Shown: piece by piece, positions 25,385 to 33,965 of the stretch
Numbering within the stretch: position 1 is the first letter of the stretch
Layout of the letters: the number at the start of each line of letters is the position of its first letter
NCBI GenBank assembly: GCA_966211335.1
Contig: CBIHNF010000001.1
Span: forward strand, 806,001 to 870,000
DNA length: 64,000 nucleotides
DNA from: JAPWJZ01 sp966211335
GTDB lineage: Bacteria > Pseudomonadota > Alphaproteobacteria > Micavibrionales > UBA2020
Direction: 5' to 3'
Translations under genes and position numbers: made by a program
The notes under the pieces: model-generated
The model's database searches: none
The model's input: the letters and a program-made list of their open reading frames with translations, nothing else
What the model was told of the DNA's origin: nothing

Positions 25385-25930
25385 TTACGCCGGCTGCTTC
25401 AGCGGCACCATGATCATGATGATCGAGTTGCCTTCCTGGCGGGCGTCCATTTCGACTTTGCCGATGTCGAGGAGTTCTTCCTTGATGCGGCGGATCAGGG
25501 CGTAGCCGAATTCGCGGTGTTCGTTTTCGCGGCCGCGGAACTGGAGGGTGAAGCGGACTTTGTCGCCTTCCTCGAAGAATCTCCGGGCGGAGCGGAGCTT
25601 CACCTGAATGTCGTGTTCTTCGATGCCGGGGCGCAGCTTCAATTCTTTCGTCAGAACCACTTTCTGGTTCTTGCGCGCGGCGGCTTCCTTTTTCTGGATT
25701 TCGTAGCGGTGCTTGCCGACGTCGCCGATTTTGCAGACGGGCGGTTCGGCGTTGGGGGAAATCTCGATGAGGTCGAGGCCCTGCTGCTCGGCAATCGCAA
25801 TCGCCTCGCGCACGGTCATCACGCCCATCATTTCGCCTTCGGCGTCGACCACGCGGACTTTTTCAACGCGGATCTGGTGGTTGGTGCGGGGGCCTTCTTC
25901 CTTACGCACAGGTCTTTCAAACGTAGCTAT
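25385..25930 (-). CDS. infC: Translation initiation factor IF-3, probable ATA start codon
   Basis: 181 residues when started at ATA (complement of 25928-25930). The frame's first conventional codon, GTG at 25909, would drop the conserved RPVRKEEGPRTN leader and has no Shine-Dalgarno, whereas ATA has AGGAG exactly eight bases upstream. Both IF-3 domains are present: the N-terminal one (NHQIRVEKVRVVD, IAEQQGLDLIEISPNAEPPVC) and the C-terminal one (LRPGIEEHDIQVKLRSA, KVRFTLQFRGRE). IF-3 rejects non-AUG initiation in the P site, so a rare start allows autoregulation as with AUU in Escherichia coli infC. It follows thrS by 90 bases; rpmI-rplT do not follow, and a terminator lies immediately downstream. 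Confidence 0.93.
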   Translation of the reverse strand: MATFERPVRKEEGPRTNHQIRVEKVRVVDAEGEMMGVMTVREAIAIAEQQGLDLIEISPNAEPPVCKIGDVGKHRYEIQKKEAAARKNQKVVLTKELKLRPGIEEHDIQVKLRSARRFFEEGDKVRFTLQFRGRENEHREFGYALIRRIKEELLDIGKVEMDARQEGNSIIMIMVPLKQPA

Positions 25931-26020
25931 GGGGCAATCTCCTGTTATTCATTAAACAATTGCTGGCGATGACTAACGCCGCCGGCGGTTATTCATTCCA
26001 CCTTTGCAAAGCCTTCAAAA

Positions 26021-27973
26021 TCAAACGCTTTGCGGGGGTGCCGAATCCTCGATGATTTTACGGATTGCCGCGTCAAGTGCAAGCACTTCTTGGTTTTCCG
26101 CGCCGAAGTGGCGGATGGCGACCTTGCCTTCCTCCGCTTCCCGCTTGCCGACGACCCAGATCTGGGGAGTTTTCGTAAGACTGTGCTCCCGGATCTTGTA
26201 ATTGATCTTCTCGTTGCGGGTATCCAGCTTCACCCGAATGCCCTGTTTCTCCATATCGGCCACGACTTTGCGGGCATAATCATCCGCATCGCTCGTAATC
26301 GTCGTGACGACGGCCTGCACGGGTGCGAGCCAGAGCGGGAATTTACCGGCGTAATGCTCGATGAGGATGCCGACAAAACGCTCCATGGAGCCCAGAATGG
26401 CGCGGTGGAGCATAATCGGGCGGTGGCGCTGGCTGTCTTCGCCGACGTAAGAGGCGTCAAGACGCTCCGGCAGGTTGGGGTCAACCTGCAGCGTGCCGCA
26501 CTGCCACGTCCGGCCGATGGCGTCGGTCAGGTGGAATTCGACTTTCGGGCCATAGAAGGCGCCTTCGCCCGGCAGTTCCTCGAAAGCAAGGCCGGCTTCA
26601 TTGAGGGCCTGACGCAGCGCATTCTCCGCCCAGTCCCACAGATCATCGCTGCCGATGCGCTTGTCGGGGCGCAGGGCCAGCTTGACGTTGATTTTCTCGA
26701 AGCCGAGGTCTTTGTAGACGCCGAGCTGCAGTTTGAAATAGCTGGCCGCTTCCGCCTGCATCTGTTCCCGCGTGCAGAAGATATGCGCGTCATCTTGCGT
26801 GAACTGGCGCACGCGCATGATGCCGTGCATCGCGCCCGAGGGTTCGTTGCGGTGGCAGCAGCCGAATTCCGCCATGCGGATGGGGAGGTCGCGGTAGGAC
26901 TTCAGGCCCTGGTTGAAAATCTGGACGTGCGCGGGGCAGTTCATCGGCTTCACGCCGAACATTTTTTCATCTGCCTTGTCTTCGACCTTGAACATGTTGT
27001 CGCCATACATGTCCCAGTGGCCAGACGCTTTGAAGAGAGAGCTGTCAAACAGCTGCGGCGTTTTGACTTCCTGATAGCCGGCCTTCTGGATGCGCGTACG
27101 GATGAAGTTTTCAAGCGCGCGCCAGATGACATAGCCCTTGTCATGCCAGAAGACGGAGCCAACGGCTTCTTCCTGCATGTGGAACAGGTCCATTTCCTTG
27201 CCGATCTTGCGGTGGTCGCGCTTTTCGGCTTCTTCCAGCATGTGCAGATGCGCGTCGAGCTCTTTCTGGTCGCGCCAGGCCGTGCCGTAAATCCGCTGCA
27301 GCATGGCGTTTTTGCTGTCGCCGCGCCAATAGGCGCCGGCAACTTTCATCAATTTAAAGGCCGTGCCGATATCGCCCGTCGAGGGCAGGTGCGGGCCGCG
27401 GCAGAGGTCGTACCACTTGCCCTGCTTGTACACGCTGATCTGTTCCGTCGTCGGCAGGTCGCGGATAATCTCCGCCTTGTATTTCTCGCCGATGCCTTCG
27501 AAGTGTTTGATGGCGACATCGCGGTCCCATTCCTCGCGCGTGAATTTTTCGTTGCGCTTGACGATGTCTTTCATCTTCGCTTCGATTTTCACGAGGTCTT
27601 CGGGCGTGAAGGGCGTATCGCGCGCGAAGTCGTAGTAGAAGCCGTTTTCAATGGAGGGGCCGATGGTGACCTGCGTGCCGGGGAACAGCTCCTGCACGGC
27701 TTCCGCCATAATGTGCGCCGTGTCGTGGCGGATGACGTCAAGCGCATCCGGCGATTTGCGCGTTACGATTTCGATTTTGCCGTCGGCAAACAGCGGGCGG
27801 TGCAGGTCGATGACCTCGCCGTTCAGCTTCGCGGCAAGTGCGGCTTTGGCAAGTCCCTCGCCAATCGACTTTGCGACGTCATAGCCGGTCACCGGCACGG
27901 GGAAGGTCAAAGCCTTGCCGTCCGGAAGCGTCAGTTGCCGTTGTGCCGTCTGGTTTTGCGATGCCGCCTGCAT
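26021..27973 (-). CDS. thrS: Threonine--tRNA ligase
   Basis: 650 residues with the full ThrRS layout: an N-terminal TGS domain (LTLPDGKALTFPVPVTGYDVA), the editing domain with HDTAHIMAEAV and YDLCRGPHLPSTG, and a class II catalytic core with PMNCPAHVQIF (zinc Cys), FGCCHRNEPSGAMHGIMRVR (motif 2) and HRAILGSMERFVGILIEH (motif 3). The C-terminal anticodon-binding domain follows. It charges tRNA-Thr in the cytoplasm. The ATG start is preceded by a 180-base divergent region shared with a glycosyltransferase gene. The 660-codon frame on the opposite strand is a composition artefact. Confidence 0.97.
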   Translation of the reverse strand: MQAASQNQTAQRQLTLPDGKALTFPVPVTGYDVAKSIGEGLAKAALAAKLNGEVIDLHRPLFADGKIEIVTRKSPDALDVIRHDTAHIMAEAVQELFPGTQVTIGPSIENGFYYDFARDTPFTPEDLVKIEAKMKDIVKRNEKFTREEWDRDVAIKHFEGIGEKYKAEIIRDLPTTEQISVYKQGKWYDLCRGPHLPSTGDIGTAFKLMKVAGAYWRGDSKNAMLQRIYGTAWRDQKELDAHLHMLEEAEKRDHRKIGKEMDLFHMQEEAVGSVFWHDKGYVIWRALENFIRTRIQKAGYQEVKTPQLFDSSLFKASGHWDMYGDNMFKVEDKADEKMFGVKPMNCPAHVQIFNQGLKSYRDLPIRMAEFGCCHRNEPSGAMHGIMRVRQFTQDDAHIFCTREQMQAEAASYFKLQLGVYKDLGFEKINVKLALRPDKRIGSDDLWDWAENALRQALNEAGLAFEELPGEGAFYGPKVEFHLTDAIGRTWQCGTLQVDPNLPERLDASYVGEDSQRHRPIMLHRAILGSMERFVGILIEHYAGKFPLWLAPVQAVVTTITSDADDYARKVVADMEKQGIRVKLDTRNEKINYKIREHSLTKTPQIWVVGKREAEEGKVAIRHFGAENQEVLALDAAIRKIIEDSAPPQSV

Positions 27974-28157
27974 TGTCGAAGTCCGCTCTATAAGTGGTTA
28001 AAATCAAAGTAATAATGTGTTCTGAGGGGGCAATGTTGTCAAGGTGAATCCGGCTATAATGCCGCCCATTGCTGGCTTTGGGCACCTGTAAAGACTGGAT
28101 TCAAAGCGTTTTTCGGCGTAAAAACGATGCAACTGCTTCAAACCTTCAGGCTTTATC

Positions 28158-29390
28158 ATGATGCGCTCCCGAGACATGACCAGCACCGCCTTCCGCCAGT
28201 TTGTTGATGGCGGCCGCCCGCCGGTCATTCTGCAGGTGCTGGCAGGTCTCAATGCCGGCGGCGCGGAGCAGAGCGCGATTGATATCAACGCGGCTATCCT
28301 GCGGGCAGGGGGCAAATCCATCGTCGTCACCGCGGGCGGCACGCGCATCCATGAAATCACCAAGCCCGGCGGCATCCACATTATCCTGCCGCTGCAGTCG
28401 AAAAACCCGCTCGTCCTCGCGGCCAATTCCGCCAAGCTGCGCAAAATCATCCGCCAATATAACGTCGATGTCGTGCATGCCGCCGGCCGCGCGCCGGCCT
28501 GGGTCGCGGCGCGGGCGGTGCAGGGTACAACCGCACGGCTGATCACCAGCTGCCATGCCGCGCATGCGGCGGGCGGCAAAATCGCCCAGTTTTACAACGC
28601 GGCGATTGCGAAGGGAGAGCGCGTGATTGCCATCTCCCACTTCCTCGCCGATTACCTTGAAAAGAATTACAAGCTCGACCCCAATATCATCCGCGTCATC
28701 CACCGCGGCGTCGCGATCGAGCGTTTCCATCCCAATGCCGTGACGCCGGAGCGGCTGGTCTCCCTCTCCCGCCAGATGCGTATTCCCGATGGCGCGGCGG
28801 TGATTTTGCTGCCGGCGCGCGTCTCCCGCAAGCAGGGGCATATGTTCCTGCTTGACGCTATCGAACAGCTGGGCCGCCGTGACGTTTTCTGCCTGTTCGT
28901 CGGCGCCGACCTTGGCGATGAAGCCTATTCGAAAGAACTGGAAGCATATATTTCCGCCAAAGGCCTTGGGCCGCAGGTGCGCATCGAGCCGCAGTGCAAC
29001 GATATGCCGGCGGCATACATGATTGCGACCGTCGTCGCTGTGCCGTCTGTCGAGCCGGAAGGCTTCGGCCGCGTGCCGATCGAGGCGCAGGCCATGGGCC
29101 GCCCCTGCATCGCGACCGACCACGGTGGCACGAAAGAAACGGTCGTGCGCGATGAAACCGGCTGGCTGGTGCCGCCGGGCGATGTGACGGCCCTCAAAAA
29201 CGCGCTGCATGAAGCCCTGACACTGGATGCCCGCGGCAGAGCCATGCTGGCGACCAGAGCCATGAGCCATGTGGCCGAGCATTTCACCAACGACCAGATG
29301 TGCCAGGGCACGCTCGACGTTTATGCCGAGCTTCTTGCCGACGCGCGCCGCAACCCAGTGCCGCTTGATGCGCGGGCAGTGGCCGGGTGA
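28158..29390 (+). CDS. Glycosyltransferase family 4 protein
   Basis: 410 residues, GT-B fold. The N-terminal half has ILQVLAGLNAGGAEQSAIDI, typical of GT4 enzymes that bind the acceptor in the first Rossmann domain. The C-terminal half has LLPARVSRKQGHMFLLDAIE, PSVEPEGFGRVPIEAQAMG (the EGFGRVPIEA nucleotide-sugar site) and IATDHGGTKETVVRDETGWLV. Likely role: addition of a sugar to lipopolysaccharide core or another surface glycan at the inner membrane. The stop overlaps the GT9 gene (GTGA), so the two are coupled. The exact ATG (28158, 28161 or 28176) is unsettled. Donor and acceptor are unknown. Confidence 0.85.
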   Translation: MMRSRDMTSTAFRQFVDGGRPPVILQVLAGLNAGGAEQSAIDINAAILRAGGKSIVVTAGGTRIHEITKPGGIHIILPLQSKNPLVLAANSAKLRKIIRQYNVDVVHAAGRAPAWVAARAVQGTTARLITSCHAAHAAGGKIAQFYNAAIAKGERVIAISHFLADYLEKNYKLDPNIIRVIHRGVAIERFHPNAVTPERLVSLSRQMRIPDGAAVILLPARVSRKQGHMFLLDAIEQLGRRDVFCLFVGADLGDEAYSKELEAYISAKGLGPQVRIEPQCNDMPAAYMIATVVAVPSVEPEGFGRVPIEAQAMGRPCIATDHGGTKETVVRDETGWLVPPGDVTALKNALHEALTLDARGRAMLATRAMSHVAEHFTNDQMCQGTLDVYAELLADARRNPVPLDARAVAG

Positions 29391-30328
29391 CTGCCGCCGC
29401 CGCGCCTGGAGAGCGCATCCTCGTCATCAAGCTGTCGGCTTTGGGTGATTTCCTGGTCGCCATGGGCGCCATGGCGGCAATCCGCAAGCATCATCCAGCC
29501 GCGCATATCACGCTGCTGACAACGCGGCCTTTCCTCGACATCGCGCAGCGCTCCGGCTACTTCAACGAAATCCTCATCGACCGCCGCCCGAAATTTTATG
29601 ACGTCGCCGGCTGGGTGTCGCTGTTCCGCTTGCTCAACCGTGTGCCTTTTACCCGCGCCTATGACCTGCAGCTGAACGACCGCAGCAATATCTATTACCG
29701 CCTGCTGCTGAAAAAGCCGGAATGGTCGGGTTTGATTAAAGAATCGCCGCTGTTCTACAAAAACCCCGACTGGCGGCAGATGCACGCCTTCCAGCGGCAC
29801 AAGGCCATGATGGCGGAACTCGGCATCGATGCCGCCATTCCTGACCTTTCGTGGATGAAGGCGGATGTTGAATTTTTTAAAGTGAAGCCGCCTTATGTGC
29901 TGTTCGTGCCGGGCTCTGCGCCGCGCTGGCCGCAGAAACGCTGGCCGGCGCTGCGCTATGGCGCGCTGGGTTTGAAGCTGATCAAGGAGGGCTACAACGT
30001 CGCCGTCCTCGGCACCGCGGCGGAGCAGGAAGTTATTTCCCGCATCGTAAAATCCAGCCCCGGTATCATCGATCTTTCCGGCAAAACCTCCCTCTACGAT
30101 ATCGCGACGCTGGCGCGCGGCGCTGCGGCGGCGGTTGGCAATGACACAGGGCCCACGCACTTGATTTCGATGTCCGGCTGCCCGACGATTGCGATTTTTT
30201 CCGGCGTTTCACACCCCGAATTGTCCGCCCCCGTCGGCGCGGATGTGAAAATTATTCAAAGCGACAATCTCGACGATATTTCCGTCGACGATGTTTATAA
30301 AAATATGAATTTCAGGAAGACACCGTGA
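29387..30328 (+). CDS. Glycosyltransferase family 9 (heptosyltransferase-like) protein
   Basis: 313 residues from a GTG overlapping the GT4 stop. GT9 features: ILVIKLSALGDFLVAMGAMAAI at the N-terminus, ITLLTTRPFLDIAQ, then FVPGSAPRWPQKRWP and the C-terminal AAVGNDTGPTHLISMSGCP, which binds the nucleotide sugar. GT9 enzymes transfer heptose (or a related sugar) to the lipopolysaccharide inner core. The pairing with a GT4 gene supports a surface-glycan role. The stop overlaps the tusA start. Confidence 0.87.
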   Translation: MTAAAAPGERILVIKLSALGDFLVAMGAMAAIRKHHPAAHITLLTTRPFLDIAQRSGYFNEILIDRRPKFYDVAGWVSLFRLLNRVPFTRAYDLQLNDRSNIYYRLLLKKPEWSGLIKESPLFYKNPDWRQMHAFQRHKAMMAELGIDAAIPDLSWMKADVEFFKVKPPYVLFVPGSAPRWPQKRWPALRYGALGLKLIKEGYNVAVLGTAAEQEVISRIVKSSPGIIDLSGKTSLYDIATLARGAAAAVGNDTGPTHLISMSGCPTIAIFSGVSHPELSAPVGADVKIIQSDNLDDISVDDVYKNMNFRKTP

Positions 30329-30552
30329 CGCAGCATCTGCTCGATGCGCGCGGGCTCATCTGCCCGCTGCCGGTCCTGAAGGCGCGCAAAAAGCTGCTTG
30401 CTATGAATCCTGGCGATATTCTTGTCGTCAGCGTGACGGATGCGCAGGCGCCGAAGGATTTCGCGCTGTTCTGCGCCGAAGCGGGGCATAAATTGCTCGG
30501 CATTCTCGATAAAAACGACGTCAAAGAAGTCACAGTCGAGCGTGGCATTTAG
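30325..30552 (+). CDS. TusA-family sulfur carrier
   Basis: 75 residues. The TusA/SirA signature is complete: LLDARGLICPLPVLKARKKL with the sulfur-carrying Cys13 of CPLP, then GDILVVSVTDAQAPKDF. Members relay persulfide sulfur in tRNA 2-thiolation or other sulfur metabolism. GTG start overlapping the GT9 stop by four bases. There is no tusBCD, yeeE or iscS nearby, so the pathway is not shown by context. Confidence 0.88.
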   Translation: MTQHLLDARGLICPLPVLKARKKLLAMNPGDILVVSVTDAQAPKDFALFCAEAGHKLLGILDKNDVKEVTVERGI

Positions 30553-30650
30553 GGCCGGCTGTCGAAAGGGGTTGAATTTCCGGCCTTCATTAGGTAAAAC
30601 CAAACCTTCGATTCTCAATTTTCAACAACATTGGAGGTTCTGCATAAATC

Positions 30651-32108
30651 ATGACAACCGTTTCAACGACGTCGAACACACCCGTTTCTTCCCTTGGCCG
30701 TATTGACGGCCCCCTTGTCCTCATCGGCTTCGGCTCGATCGGCAGGGGAGTTCTCCCGCTCTTGGAGCGCCATTTCGAGTTCGACCGCAAACGTTTCGTC
30801 GTGATTGACCCAGATGACTCCCACCGCAAGCTGCTGGACGACCGCGGTATCCGCTTCATCCAGGCCGGGCTCACTCCTGACAATTACAAAGAGATTTTGA
30901 CGCCCCTGCTGACCGAAGGCGGCGGCCGCGGCTTCTGCGTCAACCTCACCGTTGATGTGTCATCGCTCGACGTCATGAAGCTTGCCCGCTCGCTGGATAG
31001 TTTTTACATCGACACCGTGGTCGAGCCCTGGCTCGGCTTCTATTTCGACGAAACGGTCGATACCGCCGCGCGCTCCAACTACGCGCTGCGCGAAACGGTG
31101 CTGGCGGAGCGCCGCAAGAACCCCGGTGGCATCACTTCCGTCTCCTGCTGCGGCGCAAACCCCGGCATGGTGTCATGGTTCGTGAAACAGGCGTTGCTCA
31201 ACCTCGCGCGCGATTTGAAAATTGACTCGGAAGTGCCGAAGGACCGCGCCGCTTGGGCGAAGCTGATGCAGAAAGTCGGCGTCAAAGGCATCCACATTGC
31301 CGAGCGCGATACCCAGCGCGCGAAAAACCCCAAGAAAATGGGCGTTTTCATGAATACCTGGTCGGTCGAAGGTTTTGTGTCCGAAGGCCAGCAGCCGGCG
31401 GAACTCGGCTGGGGCAGCCATGAAAAATGGATGCCGTCGAACGCGAAAACCCACACCGGCGGCTGCGAGGCTGCGATTTATATTATGCAGCCCGGCGCCA
31501 ATACGCGCATCTACAGCTGGTGCCCGACCCCTGGCCCGCAATACGCGCTGCTGGTGACGCATAACGAGGCGATTTCGATCTCCGATTATTTCACCGTCGG
31601 CCAAGGCGCCAAGCCCGAATACCGCCCGACCTGCCATTACGCCTATCACCCCTGCAACGACGCGATTTTGTCGCTGGATGAAATGTTCGGCGCCTCCGGC
31701 AAGGTGCAGGAAGAATTCCACATCCTCGATGAAACCGAAATTGTTGATGGCGCGGATGAACTGGGCGTACTGCTCTACGGCCATGAAAAGAACGCCTATT
31801 GGTTCGGCTCGCAGCTCGGCATCGCGGAGGCGCGCAAACTTGCGCCCTATCAGAACGCGACCGGCCTGCAGGTGACCTCCGCCGTTCTCGCCGGCATGGT
31901 CTGGGCGCTCGAAAACCCGAATATGGGGATTGTGGAAGCGGATGAAATGGATTTCGCCCGCTGCATTGAAGTGCAAAAACAGTACCTCGGCCCCGTGAAG
32001 GGCTATTACACGGACTGGACGCCGCTGGAAAACCGCTCGAAGCTCTTCCCCGAAGACCTCGACAAGACAGACCCGTGGCAGTTCAGGAACATTCTTTTCC
32101 GGCAATAA
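30651..32108 (+). CDS. hss: Homospermidine synthase
   Basis: 485 residues matching bacterial homospermidine synthase. Seen here: NAD-binding LVLIGFGSIGRGVLPLLERH, SVSCCGANPGMVSWFVKQAL, and the region around NTWSVEGFVSEGQQPAELGW and CEAAIYIMQPGANTR. The enzyme joins two putrescines (or putrescine and spermidine) NAD-dependently to form sym-homospermidine, a polyamine typical of alphaproteobacteria. Its own upstream space of about 100 bases contains a loose GGCCGG/CCGGCC hairpin after tusA, so it is probably transcribed separately. Confidence 0.93.
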   Translation: MTTVSTTSNTPVSSLGRIDGPLVLIGFGSIGRGVLPLLERHFEFDRKRFVVIDPDDSHRKLLDDRGIRFIQAGLTPDNYKEILTPLLTEGGGRGFCVNLTVDVSSLDVMKLARSLDSFYIDTVVEPWLGFYFDETVDTAARSNYALRETVLAERRKNPGGITSVSCCGANPGMVSWFVKQALLNLARDLKIDSEVPKDRAAWAKLMQKVGVKGIHIAERDTQRAKNPKKMGVFMNTWSVEGFVSEGQQPAELGWGSHEKWMPSNAKTHTGGCEAAIYIMQPGANTRIYSWCPTPGPQYALLVTHNEAISISDYFTVGQGAKPEYRPTCHYAYHPCNDAILSLDEMFGASGKVQEEFHILDETEIVDGADELGVLLYGHEKNAYWFGSQLGIAEARKLAPYQNATGLQVTSAVLAGMVWALENPNMGIVEADEMDFARCIEVQKQYLGPVKGYYTDWTPLENRSKLFPEDLDKTDPWQFRNILFRQ

Positions 32109-32117
32109 GGTAGAAGC

Positions 32118-32996
32118 TTAAAAGCCGGGCGCGCCCTGATGCGGGTTGATGGCGACGGCGGGACGAATTTCGTCCTTCGGCGTCGGCGGCAGCTGCGGAC
32201 CCATCGGCTTCTTCTCGATGTTGGCGCGATATTTCTCGTCATGCAGCAGCGAACGCTCGCCCTCCAGCTTCAGGTAGGGCTGGTTGGAGATGCCGTCGAG
32301 CTTGTCGACCCATGACTCGTCGAGGAATCCCGGCTTCATATTGTTCTGGGCGAAAATCTCGCGCCCCTTTTCAAGGAAGGGGATCATGTCGTTGATGATG
32401 GCATGGTTGTAATATTCAAGGCCGCCCTTACGGTCGAACCACGCATCAAAGGCGGCTCTGCGCGCCCGGCCGTCCTCCAGCGCGGCTGGGTCCGCCGTCA
32501 CCAGCTTTTCGTAAGCGTCGCAGATTTCCTTGTAACCGACATTGCCGGCCTCGTTCCAGGGGCCGGCGTCGCCGGCCTGCTTCAAGCGCCAGCAGATGTC
32601 GGTGCAGGTTGCCTGCGCATCCGCCTCGGCCGCGCGGTAGAAGAGGATGCAGTCTTCCTGCGACAGGATGCGGTCAGGGTTGCCGACGCCGCTTAAGTGC
32701 TGGTTGAGGTGTTCAACCTCGTGGATCATCGCCTGGATCAGGTTGTCATCCGTCAGGCTCGCCTTCAGGTAGACCTTGGGGTCTTTGTAATAGTACTTGC
32801 CGTCCTTGCAGTTCGTGATGATGGCACCGGAGGAGGCCGTGTACATGGGGTTTTCAAGCAACAGTATCTCGACTTTATTGTATTCAATAAAGGTGACGAC
32901 GGCCTGACCCTCCGGCACCTTGCGGAGCCGGTTCATCAGACCTTCAATTCGGTCCGCGGCAGAGTTATTAAATTCCTCTTTCAACCCGGTAACCAT
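32118..32996 (-). CDS. Putative zinc metallopeptidase (DUF6782-like)
   Basis: 292 residues without signal peptide. The segment LIQAMIHEVEHLNQHLSGVG contains HEVEH, an HExxH zinc site, and an acidic FYRAAEADAQATC block follows at the distance expected for a third ligand. I associate this layout with the DUF6782 putative metallopeptidase family, but only the motif is seen directly. The C-terminus is Pro-rich (PMGPQLPPTPKD). It is convergent with hss, with nine bases between the two stops. Substrate unknown. Confidence 0.6.
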   Translation of the reverse strand: MVTGLKEEFNNSAADRIEGLMNRLRKVPEGQAVVTFIEYNKVEILLLENPMYTASSGAIITNCKDGKYYYKDPKVYLKASLTDDNLIQAMIHEVEHLNQHLSGVGNPDRILSQEDCILFYRAAEADAQATCTDICWRLKQAGDAGPWNEAGNVGYKEICDAYEKLVTADPAALEDGRARRAAFDAWFDRKGGLEYYNHAIINDMIPFLEKGREIFAQNNMKPGFLDESWVDKLDGISNQPYLKLEGERSLLHDEKYRANIEKKPMGPQLPPTPKDEIRPAVAINPHQGAPGF

Positions 32997-33212
32997 CTTG
33001 TTTGTTGCGTAAAACGAGTATAACCGGAATTTTAGAATACAAAAGAGACATTCTGTAACCCGTTGGAGAAGTTATGGAATTGCCTAACTACTTCTTATCG
33101 TTGCGAATAATTAACTTTGGCGAAATACGCCCCACAGGCGGGAAGGCCTAATCTTGTAGATAAGCTTCAGTCTTGTGACGATGCGATAACAAACCCCGTT
33201 TAGGAGATTTCC

Positions 33213-33527
33213 ATGACCAACACGAAAAAACTTTTCGCAGCTGCAATCGTCGCTGCCCTGCTGAGCACCTCGGCTGCCGCTTTCGCTGCTGACGCAACCG
33301 TCACCACCGAAACCAAAACCGAAGCTGCTGCTCCGGCTGCTGACGCTGCTCCGGCAAAAGCTGCAAAAGCCACCAAAGCTGTTGTCAAAAAGCACAAAAA
33401 ACACAAAAAGCATGCGCATAAAGCCGCTGCAAAAGTTGACGCTGCTGCAAAAGGCGAAGCTGATACGCAAACCTCCGCTGAAGCTCCTGCCGCCGACGCA
33501 ACCACCGCGCCGACCACCAACAAGTAA
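33213..33527 (+). CDS. Small exported Ala-rich protein with Lys/His cluster
   Basis: 104 residues. A signal peptide ends at AFAADA (cleavage after residue 25). The mature part is low-complexity Ala, Thr, Asp and Lys with a cationic core KKHKKHKKHAHK at residues 59-70, flanked by acidic Ala-rich stretches. A strong Shine-Dalgarno (TAGGAGA) suggests high expression. Similar signal-peptide proteins with Lys/His repeats are seen in alphaproteobacteria, but no function is assigned. Metal or polyanion binding in the periplasm is a guess from composition. Confidence 0.75.
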   Translation: MTNTKKLFAAAIVAALLSTSAAAFAADATVTTETKTEAAAPAADAAPAKAAKATKAVVKKHKKHKKHAHKAAAKVDAAAKGEADTQTSAEAPAADATTAPTTNK

Positions 33528-33576
33528 TTCGTGACGGGGACGCATCTTACGCCCCCTCTCGCTTACACCTAGAGCA

Positions 33577-33616
33577 AAAGCCGGGATCTTTGTTGTAAAA
33601 CAAGGGTTCCGGCTTT
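33577..33616 (+). terminator. Possible terminator or hairpin after the Lys/His-rich gene
   Basis: AAAGCCGG pairs with CCGGCTTT, and a partly paired inner stem (CTTTGTT with AACAAGG) extends it. The following bases are TTTCGCTATTC at most, so the T tract is weak. It lies 50 bases after the stop and may attenuate into the next small gene. Confidence 0.5.
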
Positions 33617-33678
33617 CGCTATTCGGGGTTATCATGTGGCAGGTTTATACAAAGCGACCCTATAAGGAATCAGCACCC

Positions 33679-33960
33679 ATGCGCCGCGCTCTTTTCGCTA
33701 TCAGCTTTGTCCTCCTGTTTTCGACCGGCGCTCTTGCCGGCTCGCAGGTGCAGTACACAGTGGACGGCAAGAACGTCGACAGCAGTGTCATCATGAACAA
33801 CGGCAAGGTCACGGGCTCGATGAACTCGCATTCGTTCTGGCACTTCCGCCGTCTCGGCCGCGTTCAGCAGAAATCGACCGTCTGCATCGGTCAGGTGAAA
33901 TGCAAGGCCAACCTGCGCATGAGCGCCGGCAAATCCGCCTTCGCAAATCTCAACCAGTAA
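33679..33960 (+). CDS. Small exported protein, function unknown
   Basis: 93 residues from the ATG at 33679 (AAGGA ten bases upstream), which begins a signal peptide RRALFAISFVLLFSTGALAG. The mature part of about 73 residues has two cysteines (VCIGQVKC) that could form a disulfide in the periplasm, and several Lys/Arg residues. No family recognised. A longer frame from 33634 would hide the signal peptide and is not favoured. It follows another small exported protein, so the two may be related in role. Confidence 0.65.
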   Translation: MRRALFAISFVLLFSTGALAGSQVQYTVDGKNVDSSVIMNNGKVTGSMNSHSFWHFRRLGRVQQKSTVCIGQVKCKANLRMSAGKSAFANLNQ

Positions 33961-33965
33961 AAACG

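Noticed and set aside
26030..28012. 660-codon open frame on the plus strand opposite thrS
   Set aside because: It mirrors thrS codon by codon, has no family motif and no ribosome-binding site; GC-rich coding strands routinely leave the complementary frame open.
27974..28157. A T-box or other tRNA-sensing leader upstream of thrS
   Set aside because: No T-box sequence or specifier-like arrangement is visible, and T-boxes are not expected in proteobacteria. A TTGACA on the minus strand lacks a well-spaced -10.
30553..30590. GGCCGG/CCGGCC hairpin after tusA as a terminator
   Set aside because: Large loop of over 20 bases and no T run; kept only as a note under hss.
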